Positions 17,941 to 27,396 are shown, counted from the stretch's first letter. The stretch: DNA of 36,569 nt from Candidatus Geothermincola primus (GCA_015711725.1 JACVIX010000015.1:1-36569); one strand, 5' to 3'. Translations and numbers: made by a program. The notes: a model not told the origin generated them from the letters alone.

Positions 17941-20709
17941 TCAGGGTGAAACGCCTTTGGCATAACCCAAGGTGTCGTGTCCGCCGTTCCAGCCGTTGTA
18001 ATTGAAGTACATAGGCCGTTCCACAATGATATCTCCATCGTTTGATGTGATAACCGTGGAAAATTCCGATGAATAAAGCTCCGGAATGCTCTTGGCGTTC
18101 AGGGTGAATCGACTATTGCCCGAGATCTTGTAGCTTCTCTCCACGGGAGGGTTAGGTTGTGGGCGGAAGAATTTCAAGGTCACAGTGACCTCCTGTTCGT
18201 TGGGGTTCTGAATGGTTAGATAAGTGTCGAAGCTGCCCGAGGTGTAACCTTCGGCGAGATACCAGGAAGGGGCGGGAGATGGGGCTCCCACCACGTCATG
18301 TCCGCCGGTATACCCTCTGTAATTGAAGTAAGATGCCCGCTCCGCTATCACCGGGACGTCGGATTCAAGCTTAGTGGAGAATTCCGTATCCCCCATGCCG
18401 GGTATAGAATCGACCCCAAGAGTAAAACGCCTGCTGGGGTCCACGGTGAAATCCACTTGCTGGGTTACTCCTCCCGGCTTCATGAAGATGGCGGAGCAAT
18501 GGGCGATTCTGGTGGGGTCGGGGTTCTGCGCCACCAGCCAAACGTCGAACAGCCCCCCGGTATAGCCTTCCGCGAAATACCAAGTAGTTTCCGGGGAGCT
18601 AGTGGCTTTGGCACCGTGACCACCGTCAATCCCTCCATAGTTGAAATACATGGCACGCTCCACCGCTAGGGGTACGCCATTGAGGGACTCCACTTTGATA
18701 GATACTTGATGGTTGGGAAGCTTTGAATCAACGGAGATGGTGGTGCGCGATTTGGGAATCATATTAAAGGTTCCCCCGTCCACCACGCTGTCTGTGGTCA
18801 TGTAGGTCACCTTGGCTAGAACGTTTTCGGTCATGTCCGCGTTCATCATGCACAGCCAGGTGTCGAAACCACCTCCGGTATATCCCTCGGCAAGGTACCA
18901 TGTGGTGCTGAGCCGGTCGATCCCCACCACCGCAGTTCCCCCGGTCCTTCCCCCACAATTGAAATACATCACCCTCTCCACCACTATATCCGGCTCGTTG
19001 GAGATGGCCGCCACGCTTACGTTGCTTCCCAGAATGGTAGAGTTCACATTGACGGTGAAACGGCTGTTGGCCTCTATCCAATAGACCTTGACCGCGGAAA
19101 GCCCACTGGGAAGCATATATCTTAGCTGTATGTTCACCCCATGATCCAGAGGGTTCATGATGGTGATATACTCGTGGAAGCCGGCCCCGGTGTAGCCCTC
19201 GGCTAGATAGAACTTGCTCTGCACCTGGGACGGCGGCCACATATCGGGAACCTCCTGATGGGGATATCCGGCGCGGTGGTCGGCGTCCTTGCGGAACATA
19301 GGCCAGGGACAGAGGGAGGGATTGTAGGCTCCAGCCTCGTAGCAGTATAAATAGCCTTGTCCTTGCCCACTGACCCCACTGGCTACCACGATTTCTACTT
19401 TTCCGTCATTATCAATATCTCCAATAGCCGGGGTAGAGAAGATAATTCCACTTGTGGCTTGGTTTATAACCCCGTTTCCGTTAACATCCCATGCAACCAG
19501 GTAATTGCTCTGTCCCGTCAGAACGTCAATCAGAGAGTCACCGTTGAGATCCCCGATGACACAAGACCCCATTATATCATAGGGACCAAGTTGGCGTTTC
19601 CACTTCAGCTGGCCATTGTGCTCCCAGGCATAGACGTAGTCGTCAATGCATCCAACCACCACCTCGAAGTAGCCATCGCCATCGATATCCGCCACCGCTG
19701 GAGAGGAAAAGACGTTATCCTGCGTGGTGGTGGGCCACCCAGGGAGGTTGCGCCCCTGGTAGTCGAAGGCATAAACATGTTTGCCATCCGCGTAAGATAG
19801 ATATGTAGGTAATGAGGGATTGCTATTCTGCCAGTAATTTCCGGTACCCACTATCACGTCGGGGAATCCATCCTTGTCCAAGTCAGCGATGGCGGGAGAT
19901 GACCATACAACCTGGGGTATGCACTTGGGGAACCCCGTTTTGATGGCGCCGTTACCCTCGAAGACGAAGAGCAGGCCTCCTCGAGGCCAGGGCCACCAGG
20001 GATTGCTGGAACAGTCCGCTCCGATTACTACTTCATCTTGTCCATCAAGGTCTATATCCCCGCAGGCTGGGGAAGACCATATGGAGTCGGCGTTGAAGTA
20101 GGGCCATCCCGCCACTACTGGCCCTTGGTAATGCCAAGCAAAAATATACATTCCCCAACTTCCCACCACGATCTCTAAATCCCCGTCTCCGTCCAGGTCA
20201 CCGCTGGCTGGTGAAGAAATTACCCCATAGTAGCTTGAGACGTTGCCCGCCCATTTAGGCCAACCCCACTGACTCAAAGCCTGGCCCTGATAGTTCACCC
20301 CATGGACGTAACCATCCTCGCTGCCGATGAAAATCTCCTTGGTGCCGTTGCCATCGCAGTCCACCACTAGTGGCGTGCTCTGCGTCTTAGCCCAGGTCTG
20401 GTAGGCCCACCTTATATCGCCGTTGTGGGAGAAACAGTAGAGCTTGCCATCGTTGTTTCCCACCAGCACTTCATCCACACCGTCGTTGTCGATATCCGCT
20501 AGAGTTGGTGAGGCATGATGAAAGGTACCCATAGTATGGGACCATTGAAGGGAGAGAGTGATATAAGCGGTCAGGTTTGAACTGGCTTCCACTTCTGGGA
20601 CCTTAAAAGCGATAAGGCTAGGTATTCTCAGTAATGGGAGGAAGAGAAGAAGAACAATGGAAAGCAGCGTTATACCCATCGCTTTCATGTTTTTCTTGTA
20701 AGCTATCAT
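17941..20709 (-). CDS. Secreted FG-GAP/VCBS beta-propeller protein with four WYLAEGYTG repeats
   Basis: 922 residues. A signal peptide (basic MIAYKKNMKAMG, then ITLLSIVLLLFLPLL) is followed by about eight FG-GAP/VCBS repeats, each with SSPA-DIDGDG-EVVVG-type sequence. The DxDxDG loops bind calcium, and the whole probably folds as a beta-propeller. From about residue 493 there are four tandem modules of roughly 105 residues. Each opens with WYLAEGYTG-GFDTWL and closes with VERxMYFNYxGxxGGH, a repeat seen in secreted proteins of deep-branching actinobacteria. There is no LPXTG signal or C-terminal anchor. The start has GGAGG 8 bases upstream. A surface adhesion or structural role is inference. 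Confidence 0.88.
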   Translation of the reverse strand: MIAYKKNMKAMGITLLSIVLLLFLPLLRIPSLIAFKVPEVEASSNLTAYITLSLQWSHTMGTFHHASPTLADIDNDGVDEVLVGNNDGKLYCFSHNGDIRWAYQTWAKTQSTPLVVDCDGNGTKEIFIGSEDGYVHGVNYQGQALSQWGWPKWAGNVSSYYGVISSPASGDLDGDGDLEIVVGSWGMYIFAWHYQGPVVAGWPYFNADSIWSSPACGDIDLDGQDEVVIGADCSSNPWWPWPRGGLLFVFEGNGAIKTGFPKCIPQVVWSSPAIADLDKDGFPDVIVGTGNYWQNSNPSLPTYLSYADGKHVYAFDYQGRNLPGWPTTTQDNVFSSPAVADIDGDGYFEVVVGCIDDYVYAWEHNGQLKWKRQLGPYDIMGSCVIGDLNGDSLIDVLTGQSNYLVAWDVNGNGVINQATSGIIFSTPAIGDIDNDGKVEIVVASGVSGQGQGYLYCYEAGAYNPSLCPWPMFRKDADHRAGYPHQEVPDMWPPSQVQSKFYLAEGYTGAGFHEYITIMNPLDHGVNIQLRYMLPSGLSAVKVYWIEANSRFTVNVNSTILGSNVSVAAISNEPDIVVERVMYFNCGGRTGGTAVVGIDRLSTTWYLAEGYTGGGFDTWLCMMNADMTENVLAKVTYMTTDSVVDGGTFNMIPKSRTTISVDSKLPNHQVSIKVESLNGVPLAVERAMYFNYGGIDGGHGAKATSSPETTWYFAEGYTGGLFDVWLVAQNPDPTRIAHCSAIFMKPGGVTQQVDFTVDPSRRFTLGVDSIPGMGDTEFSTKLESDVPVIAERASYFNYRGYTGGHDVVGAPSPAPSWYLAEGYTSGSFDTYLTIQNPNEQEVTVTLKFFRPQPNPPVERSYKISGNSRFTLNAKSIPELYSSEFSTVITSNDGDIIVERPMYFNYNGWNGGHDTLGYAKGVSP

Positions 20710-20971
20710 TTGTATCCCTCCACGAAAACACTTGAAAGCACCTTACGATAGTTTCAAAAGGGTAAAATATACCCCCATCTTTTTATCGGAAGAGTATTTC
20801 TTTATCTTGAATGGTGAGGTGGCGCTGAAGGGATAAGGACTTTACATCGCAAAGTGAATTTTTCGCTTCTCACCGGAATCCTCCCTTATTCTACAAAGAG
20901 GGAGAGCGTTCTCATCAGGGTGGGGACTGGAGCGCGAACTTAATTGGGCCTAGTTTATTTATGGAATCCTC

Positions 20972-23488
20972 TCATGGTCTTATAACCCTAACGCGGATCT
21001 TTATCTCTCTTCCAAATCTTCCCTCTTCGGAAGAGAAAAGCGCCAAGCGGAGGGTGTATTCTCCCTCAATTTGGGGAGCCTGTAGACAGATGGGAAACTG
21101 AAATGCCTGGCTGGGAGCTATGTCCGAGGGAAGCAGCCCCAGTTGTTCCTCCCATTCTTCCCAGGGGCCGTGTCTCTGCCAGGAAGCCTTGATAGTGACG
21201 CTTTGGGTAAGTTTGGAAATCTTCCTTCTCCAAACACGATTCCCTTGGTTCTCCGCTTTTACCGTGAGGGAGAAGGGTTCCGAGGGATTCAGGGTGAGAA
21301 CGTGGTTGGCATCTCCCGCAAAGGTAAGTGCGCCTTTATTCACTTCTTCCTCTTCCTCTGTGGGGTTGTGCGCCACGTTGATGTTAGCTCCCCCGAAGCT
21401 TCCCGCCAGAGGTCCATCGGTAGCTTCCACCAACAGCCTATAATTACCCTCTCTGGAAGGGGGCTTAAGTTCCAGGGGGGTGACGGCGCCTTCCCCGCAG
21501 TCGATCATAATGGGGAGGAAGAAAGAAACCCTCTCTTCTTTTACTTTTTCTCCTGACTCCCCTATCCAAAAAATATTTACATATTGTTTATTTTCTATGG
21601 GATTCACCAATGGTCGTGCTGTGGGATTGGTGTAAACCAAGCCCGCGGAAAATTCTACTCCCGGTTCCATCTTCGAGGGACAGAAGAGATTAATCTCCAG
21701 TTGATCGAAGGTCGTCGGTTCGACTCGGTCGAAGCGATAAAGACTTAAGCCATCCGGGTAACATCTTTCCAGGCTCAAGCCTGGAAACTCAGCCAGGGAC
21801 TTGTACACGCTCTCCCTGGCGTGCTCGGGCAATCGGCTTCGCCTCAGCAGAATATAATCCACCCCGGCTCCCTGCAAGAAACTGAGTGTGCGTGCGGATG
21901 GGAAGGCCTCCATTTCCAGAAGGAGCCTCCGATAGAAGATAGGTTGGTAATCCCCCCGGCCGTTTAGTATATGCTTCCAGTGAAAGGTGGAGAGGTAAGC
22001 AGCTTCCCGTTCCCGGAACGGTGCTTCCTCTTCTTTATCCTCCCATTGGAAGTTGAGGGGATCCTCGAAGATAAAACATTCGCCTGGGGAAGGCATGGGC
22101 GCCTCTACCAACACTAGGTCTTCCATTTGGGAGATATCGAGGTAGGCCTGGGGAATGGCGGAAGCGGTGGTCACTTTCACCAAAGGAATGTTCACGGGGA
22201 GAAGCTCCAATACGAGAAGGAGGGATATAGCGGAAAGAGCAAAATTAGCTAGGGGGAGTGACCATCTCTTCTTCAATATCTCGTGAAGAAAGGAGCCGCC
22301 GTATCCCACCATAACCGAGAGAGAAAACACCACCAAAAGGTGGTAACGGAGAGGAGAGTTGATCAAGCGGTATGGGGGCAGATAGTGGATGGCTCGATAG
22401 ATGAAATTATAGTACCCCCGGGGATGGGGTCCCAGGCAAAGAATGAAGGATAAAAGTCCCAGCGCCACAAAGTAGATGGTGCGCCCCCTCGTTCTCCGGT
22501 TCTTTCTCTCCTCAGAGGCGTCCATATCCCCCCTGTTGCTGAAAATTAGCAAGAACCCCGCCGCCCCAAGGATGAGTCCTAAAAATCCCGGGAAGAGTGA
22601 GACCCCCTCGCCTATCTCCCTTTCCTTGAATCCCAAGCTCCCGTAGAGGTAGTTTTGCTCCAAAGCGGAGATGTAATAGCGGGGTTTGGCGGCGTTGCGC
22701 ACCTCGGTGGGGGGATCGAGCTCCTCTTTCGGCTTGTTGCCCTCCAAGTGCAGGTAAGGAAGGACGAGTGGGAGGAGGAGGAGCAGGCATAAAAGCGACG
22801 CTAGTAGCGTGTAGAGGATAGGTTTCAAATTCTGGCCGCGGTCGGGGGCGGAAATCCGCCAGATCAGGAAGAGGCCCACGGGGATAAAGAAGATCGCTCC
22901 CTGAATCGGACTGGCGAGTCCTTGAATAAAGAGAACCGCCGCCCAACCCACCAGATATGATACCCTTCCGATTTCAAAATATCTGAAGAACAGAAGCACA
23001 AACAGGGGAAGAAGGAAGTAAAAACTTTCCTGGGGCTTGGGTAAGATGGAGAAATGATAGGGGAGGAAAGCGTAGAAGACGCCGGCGACAAAGGCGGCGA
23101 GGCGGTTCCCCGTAAGGTATTTCACCAACAGGTAGAGGGTGTAGCCGCAGAGGGCGAAGCTCAGTATGAGCAAAAGGTTGTATCCCGCCACCGGGTTAGA
23201 GGTGACGAGCTTTAAAGGCACCGTTGCTAAAGCGATGGAGAGCAAGGGTTCGGTGAAGGCAAAGCTATTGGAGGAGGGATAGTTAATGTTCGCTTGAAAT
23301 AGCTTCAAGGGATTGCGAGAAATGATATGGTTGTCCCAAGAGATTATCCATAGATTGAGGAGCTGGTCCCCCTTTCCCCGAGGACCTACCTGCGCCTGGC
23401 AAAGATTGGCGATAAGGGGATAGGTGAAGAATATAGTCAGAAGGATAAATACGCAGATGATAACCAGATGTTCCTTGAGGTTCTTCAT
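20972..23488 (-). CDS. GT-C-like multi-pass membrane protein with Ig-like C-terminal domains, paralog 2
   Basis: 838 residues, paralogous along its length to 13460-16048. It opens MKNLKEHLVIICVFILLTIFF, has the external acidic loop GKGDQLLNLWIISWD, and NINYPSSNSFAFTEPLLS. The membrane half has about ten spans and is followed by the extracytoplasmic segment YLSTFHWKHILNGRGDYQP and FPSARTLSFLQGAGVDYILL. Two C-terminal beta-sandwich domains follow; the last begins VKAENQGNRVWRRK. It lies 74 bases downstream of UDP-glucose dehydrogenase on the same strand, probably in one transcript. No strong ribosome site precedes the ATG. It may transfer a sugar from a polyprenyl-phosphate donor outside the membrane; this is inference. 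Confidence 0.75.
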   Translation of the reverse strand: MKNLKEHLVIICVFILLTIFFTYPLIANLCQAQVGPRGKGDQLLNLWIISWDNHIISRNPLKLFQANINYPSSNSFAFTEPLLSIALATVPLKLVTSNPVAGYNLLLILSFALCGYTLYLLVKYLTGNRLAAFVAGVFYAFLPYHFSILPKPQESFYFLLPLFVLLFFRYFEIGRVSYLVGWAAVLFIQGLASPIQGAIFFIPVGLFLIWRISAPDRGQNLKPILYTLLASLLCLLLLLPLVLPYLHLEGNKPKEELDPPTEVRNAAKPRYYISALEQNYLYGSLGFKEREIGEGVSLFPGFLGLILGAAGFLLIFSNRGDMDASEERKNRRTRGRTIYFVALGLLSFILCLGPHPRGYYNFIYRAIHYLPPYRLINSPLRYHLLVVFSLSVMVGYGGSFLHEILKKRWSLPLANFALSAISLLLVLELLPVNIPLVKVTTASAIPQAYLDISQMEDLVLVEAPMPSPGECFIFEDPLNFQWEDKEEEAPFREREAAYLSTFHWKHILNGRGDYQPIFYRRLLLEMEAFPSARTLSFLQGAGVDYILLRRSRLPEHARESVYKSLAEFPGLSLERCYPDGLSLYRFDRVEPTTFDQLEINLFCPSKMEPGVEFSAGLVYTNPTARPLVNPIENKQYVNIFWIGESGEKVKEERVSFFLPIMIDCGEGAVTPLELKPPSREGNYRLLVEATDGPLAGSFGGANINVAHNPTEEEEEVNKGALTFAGDANHVLTLNPSEPFSLTVKAENQGNRVWRRKISKLTQSVTIKASWQRHGPWEEWEEQLGLLPSDIAPSQAFQFPICLQAPQIEGEYTLRLALFSSEEGRFGREIKIRVRVIRP

Positions 23489-23562
23489 CTTCTTTTTTCG
23501 CCGTTCCCACTCTGATACTTTTCAACGATAAAGGCAATCTGGGAGCATCTCATGCATATCTT

Positions 23563-24888
23563 CTATCTACCCACGCCCTCATAGAGGAAACCCATCCTGC
23601 GCAGAGTAAGGGGATCGAGGCAGTTTCTGGCGTCGATTATAGAAGGCTGGGCCATTAAATCCCTTACCTTTTTAAAATCCAACCATTTGAAGTCATCCCA
23701 GTCGGTGAGGAGCATCAGCAGTTCCACCCCCTCCACCGCCTGGTATGGGTCGGCGGCATAGATGACATCTTTTAAGATGTCCCTCGCCTTATCCATGGCG
23801 ATGGGATCATAGACCTGAAGTTCAGCCCCCTCCTCCCGCAGCATGGAAGCGATAGCCAGGGCTGGGCTCTCGCGAAGATCATCGGTGTTGGCTTTGAAGG
23901 TCAGTCCCCATATGGCTATTTTTTTACCTTTCAATGATCCCAGGCGCCGACGCGCCTTCTCCACCATCAGCTTCATCTGCTCTTGATTGACCTCCATAAC
24001 TCCCTCCAAGAGGTGGAAGTGATAACCCGCCTTGGAGGCGATGTCGATCAATGCACGACAGTCCTTGGGGAAGCAGGAACCCCCGAAACCAGGGCCGGAC
24101 TTGAGGAATTCGAAGCCGATACGCTTGTCGTATCCCATTCCCAGGGCCACCTCCCGCACGTCAGCCCCCACAGCCTCGCAGATATTGGCGATGGCGTTGA
24201 TGAAGGAGACCTTGGTGGCGAGGAAGGCGTTGGACGCGTATTTGATCATCTCTGCGCTGGAGGGATCGGTAATTACCAGGGGGGCGTGGATGGGCTGATA
24301 GAGCTCGGTCAGTATCCCGATGGCTCGCTGATTGTCGGAGCCGATCACAATGCGGTCCGGGTGAAGGAAGTCCTGGACGGCGGTTCCCTCCCTTAAGAAT
24401 TCAGGGTTGGAGACCACGTCGAATTCAAATTGCCCATCCACCCTTTTCTGGATAATTTTTTCCACTATTTTGGTGGAGCCTACGGGAACTGTGCTTTTAT
24501 TCACGATGACCTTATAGCCGTTTATATTCCTGGCGATCTCCTCCGCAACTTCGCGCACCGCCGACATATCCGCCTCTCCCTCCTCGGTGGTAGGGGTTCC
24601 CACGGTGATGAAGATTATCTCCGAGGAGCGGATGGCCATAGGCGCGTCAGAGGTGAACTTGAGCCTGAGGGAGTCAAGGCCCTTTTTCACCAGCGCCTCT
24701 AAGCCCGCCTCATATATGGGGATGTGGCCCTGGGAAAGCATCCTTACCTTTTCCTCTTCCTTGTCCACGCAGTAGACTTCGTTGTCCAGGTCTGCCAAGC
24801 AGGCCCCGGTGACCAAACCCACGTATCCAGTTCCCATAACCGCGATCTTCAATTTTTTATCCTTTTGATTCGTCTTATATCCTCCCAT
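23563..24888 (-). CDS. ugd: UDP-glucose 6-dehydrogenase
   Basis: 441 residues; oxidises UDP-glucose to UDP-glucuronate, a precursor of acidic polysaccharides. The NAD-binding motif is AVMGTGYVGLVTGACLA (residues 16-32). The catalytic cysteine lies in FGGSCFPKD (Cys272), after the substrate-binding Lys/Asn region EMIKYASNAFLATKVSF. The C-terminal domain has IWGLTFKANTDDLRESPA. The length is normal. ATG 24888 is the first in-frame start but has a weak ribosome site. A TTG at 24852, preceded by AAAGGA and directly before KIAVMGTGYVG, is a credible alternative and would remove 12 residues. It is probably co-transcribed with the GT-C-like gene downstream. Confidence 0.95.
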   Translation of the reverse strand: MGGYKTNQKDKKLKIAVMGTGYVGLVTGACLADLDNEVYCVDKEEEKVRMLSQGHIPIYEAGLEALVKKGLDSLRLKFTSDAPMAIRSSEIIFITVGTPTTEEGEADMSAVREVAEEIARNINGYKVIVNKSTVPVGSTKIVEKIIQKRVDGQFEFDVVSNPEFLREGTAVQDFLHPDRIVIGSDNQRAIGILTELYQPIHAPLVITDPSSAEMIKYASNAFLATKVSFINAIANICEAVGADVREVALGMGYDKRIGFEFLKSGPGFGGSCFPKDCRALIDIASKAGYHFHLLEGVMEVNQEQMKLMVEKARRRLGSLKGKKIAIWGLTFKANTDDLRESPALAIASMLREEGAELQVYDPIAMDKARDILKDVIYAADPYQAVEGVELLMLLTDWDDFKWLDFKKVRDLMAQPSIIDARNCLDPLTLRRMGFLYEGVGR

Positions 24889-25410
24889 ACGTGCCTATCG
24901 CCGGGCAGGGGCGCATTTAAGGAAATTATATTACTGACTCCCGGGCTGGACAAGCTAGAGCCATCTGTCACCGCGTGCCCTGAAACGATGCATGGATGAG
25001 ACTTTTCTTCGAGTTTCACGGAGGCCAAGAGGAATCATGCGGATGCATGTGGGGCTCCGGCGGGAAAACGCTCTTTTGTCTTTTTTCACGCCGGTCATCA
25101 TGCACTTATCGCGACTTTTCGCCTCAGCCTTCACTATTTAGTTAGCTTGATTAAGTTAAATTGGTTAAAACGATCTTTCTAACTCATGGTGTGGGCAGCG
25201 ATCTTTGTGTTGACCTAGATTTGACGTTTATACGAAGAAGATAATTACGAAGTGTAGAATGAATTTTATTCGTATGCGGCAAGGTACCCGTTTTTCTCGG
25301 AGATTTACAACCACAGGAACTTGATCCCGAGATGTAGAGCAATAATGCTGTGGCTAGGGTTGCGGGCGCCAGCGGATTGAGTTGAGGTCTTGGAGACAAG
25401 TCCCGGTGAA
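24889..25410 (-). other. Intergenic gap upstream of ugd
   Basis: About 520 bases with no supported gene; short open frames here lack ribosome sites and protein-like composition. It contains one long imperfect hairpin (25057-25094) and an AT-rich stretch around 25140-25180 that could hold the ugd promoter, though no clean -35/-10 pair is visible. Confidence 0.35.
25057..25094. other. Long interrupted hairpin in the ugd 5' region
   Basis: The outer stem CCGGCG/CGCCGG and inner stem GAAAA/TTTTC are separated by a single mismatch, around a 14-base loop. It lies 169 bases or more upstream of ugd, so it would be in the ugd leader if transcription starts further up. Function unknown; a terminator or attenuator is possible. 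Confidence 0.35.
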
Positions 25411-25947
25411 TCAAAGTTTGGATGGGGGTTGGCGGGTTGAATCTGGCGCATCTGCGTCCGGTTGATTAGTCACAGCATTCGCCTCTTTTAGGTTTTTCGA
25501 AATCTCGATAAGCGTTTCCGTCTCTTCCCTTTCCCATTCCTGCATCTGCTTGAGGATTGAGAGAACCAAGAGAAAAATAAAAGCTAGGGCCGCTACAATG
25601 AAATATTGCCCCTTGCTGAAAACCAGCAAAGCTATCCCACCCAGCAAGACCAATACATCTATGATCAAGGCGATGCGCATCGTCATGACGCTATAATGGC
25701 GGGATTTGCTATCGATTTCCATGCGAAAGTGAATGACTTTCTCTAAGAGAGATAGGTCATCTTCTCCTCCCTGGACGAGGCTCTCGTACCGGCGTCTAAT
25801 CGTGGACATCAGCTGATCTGTCCCCGCGCGAAAAGAATCCTTCAATTCCTGGTGCTCTCCAAGACTTATCAGCCTGACCCGGTTAAGGATAATCACGCCG
25901 ATGATCGCCACCATACATATTAGAATCTGAAGGACCTCGATGAACAT
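25411..25947 (-). CDS. Small membrane protein of unknown function
   Basis: 178 residues. Span 1 is at the extreme N-terminus (VLQILICMVAIIGVIIL). A charged, probably coiled helical region follows (residues 30-85, with ELKDSFRAGTDQLMSTIRRR), then two adjacent spans (IALIIDVLVLLGGIALLVF and FIVAALAFIFLLVLSIL). The tail is acidic and ends in a Pro/Asp-rich stretch. I recognise no family. AAGGGAG lies 8 bases before the ATG, which supports it as a real gene. It is isolated, with 522 bases to ugd and a long repeat-bearing gap upstream, so no operon partner suggests its job. Confidence 0.7.
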   Translation of the reverse strand: MFIEVLQILICMVAIIGVIILNRVRLISLGEHQELKDSFRAGTDQLMSTIRRRYESLVQGGEDDLSLLEKVIHFRMEIDSKSRHYSVMTMRIALIIDVLVLLGGIALLVFSKGQYFIVAALAFIFLLVLSILKQMQEWEREETETLIEISKNLKEANAVTNQPDADAPDSTRQPPSKL

Positions 25948-26201
25948 AATTTGGACTCCCTTGCGGAAAATTACCCCCTTGCGAATAAATCACAGCTTTA
26001 AGTCTCATATATTTAATTACATCATAAAATAACTACCCATTTTTCCCTCATCTAAAAGTATTATGAGGCGATAACACAATTTTCTTAAATACGTGTAACC
26101 ATTTTCTCACTCCATTGCCGAGCTGATTGGCTGGGTGCTTTGCGGATAATAAGGGTCGAGAATCTTCCATATAACTTGATCAAACATCTTATTCAGTACC
26201 G
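25948..26201. other. AT-rich divergent intergenic region
   Basis: 254 bases between the small membrane protein and the 115-bp repeat block. It is AT-rich (for example TTAATTACATCATAAAATAAC) and must carry the promoter of the minus-strand gene, but no unambiguous hexamer pair is seen. No coding frame is supported. Confidence 0.3.
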
Positions 26202-26594
26202 TTTATTTAAGCGCTTTCCGGGTTGATGAAATTAGTGACCGACTTATCGCCGTTACAGCAAATCAACGGAAGAGATGGAGACGATCTCTAAGGTTTTCAG
26301 GGTCGATTCCACAGCTTTTATTTAAGCGCTTTCCGGGTTGATGAAAGGAGCGACCGCTTTGTCGCCGTTACAGCAAATCAACGGAAGAGATGGAGACGAT
26401 CTCTAAGGTTTTCAGGGTCGATTCCACAGCTTTTATTTAAGCGCTTTCCGGGTTGATGAAATTAGTGACCGACTTATCGCCGTCACAGCAAATCAACTGA
26501 AGAGATGGAGACGATCTCTAAGGTTTTCAGGGTCGATTCCACAGCTTTTATTTAAGCGCTTTCCGGGTTGATGAAAGGAGCGACCGCTTTGTCG
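26202..26594 (+). repeat. 115-bp tandem repeat, 3.4 copies, alternating A/B units
   Basis: Units start at 26202, 26317, 26432 and 26547, an exact 115-bp period; the fourth is cut after 48 bases. Units 1 and 3 share one version of an internal block (ATTAGTGACCGACTTATCG). Units 2 and 4 share another (AGGAGCGACCGCTTTGTCG). The rest is nearly identical, so a 230-bp AB pair was itself duplicated. Each full unit can fold: GTTGAT pairs with ATCAAC around a small GCGAC/GTCGC hairpin, and GAGAT pairs with ATCTC. A TTTC-GGGT-GAT motif occurs twice per unit. The block lies just upstream of the DPM1-like gene. Confidence 0.95.
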
Positions 26595-26638
26595 TCCCGA
26601 ATGAACGGTCTCATCCGGTATTCAGCAGTTTCAGGATT

Positions 26639-26647
26639 TGCTATACT
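26639..26647 (+). promoter_or_regulatory. Candidate extended -10 promoter of the DPM1-like gene
   Basis: TGCTATACT is an extended -10 (TGn followed by a 5 of 6 hexamer). The -35 region at 17-base spacing reads TATTCA, which is weak, as is usual for extended -10 promoters. It lies 45 bases after the truncated fourth 115-bp repeat and 63 bases before the ATG at 26710. Confidence 0.4.
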
Positions 26648-26709
26648 TTACTAAATCGGTATTGACAATAGGAAAGACACTCGTTCCCTTATATATGGAG
26701 GAGGAATCG

Positions 26710-27396
26710 ATGAAGCTCTCGGTGATCATCCCGGTTTACAACGAGAGGAATACCATTCAGGAGATCTTGAGAAGGGTCCGCCGGGTGGATTTAGGGGACA
26801 TGGAGCGTGAATTGGTGGTGGTGGACGACGGCTCCACAGACGGAACCCGCGATATCCTATCCATGGAGGCCGATTCCACCACCAAGATAATCCTGCACGA
26901 AACCAACAAAGGGAAAGGCGCGGCTTTGCGCACCGGTCTTGCCAACGCCACCGGCGACCTTATAATCTTTCAGGACGCTGATTTAGAGTACGATCCGGAC
27001 GAATACCCCCGCCTAATCGAGCCTGTATTGAAGGGCAAAGCGGAGGTGGTCTACGGCAGCCGCTTCACCGGGGAGAGGAGGAACATGCTCTTCTGGCATT
27101 ATGTGGGTAACCGTTTGCTGGTGTTGATCACCAATATACTCTACAACACCACCCTTTCGGATATGGAGACCTGTTACAAACTGTTTACCCGCAAATCCCT
27201 GGAGGGAATAGAGATCAAGTCCAACAGGTTTGACGTGGAGCCGGAGATTACCGCGAAAATACTAAAGAAGAAGATCCGCATCTATGAGGTTCCCATCTCT
27301 TATACGGGCAGGGAGATCGAGGAAGGCAAGAAGATCTCCTGGAGGGATGGCATCCCCGCATTATGGGCCTTGATTAAGTATCGATTCGTGGATTGA
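26710..27396 (+). CDS. GT2 polyprenyl-phosphate sugar synthase, DPM1-like
   Basis: 228 residues with no membrane span. The GT2 motifs are SVIIPVYNERNTIQEIL at the N-terminus, LVVVDDGSTDGTRDIL, GKGAALRTGLANATGD, and the metal-binding FQDADLEYDP. The later block MLFWHYVGNRLLVLITN with YKLFTRKSLEGIEIKSNRF is typical of dolichol-phosphate-mannose synthase-like enzymes. These load a sugar from a nucleotide donor onto polyprenyl phosphate. Such a donor is what the two GT-C-like proteins in the window would need. ATG 26710 is fixed by GGAGGAGG 6 bases upstream; the frame itself opens at 26638. Confidence 0.9.
   Translation: MKLSVIIPVYNERNTIQEILRRVRRVDLGDMERELVVVDDGSTDGTRDILSMEADSTTKIILHETNKGKGAALRTGLANATGDLIIFQDADLEYDPDEYPRLIEPVLKGKAEVVYGSRFTGERRNMLFWHYVGNRLLVLITNILYNTTLSDMETCYKLFTRKSLEGIEIKSNRFDVEPEITAKILKKKIRIYEVPISYTGREIEEGKKISWRDGIPALWALIKYRFVD

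Noticed and set aside
25184-25414. 76-residue minus-strand gene after the small membrane protein
   Set aside because: It has no ribosome site, recognisable motif or supporting neighbour, so it is treated as intergenic.
26202-26594. CRISPR array
   Set aside because: The 115-bp period has no short constant repeat with unique spacers; the supposed spacers are themselves repeated, and no cas genes are present.
26202-26594. Hammerhead-type ribozyme or c-di-GMP riboswitch
   Set aside because: TTGATGA resembles a hammerhead core element, but the matching core parts and three-stem layout are not seen, and the conserved GEMM sequences are absent.
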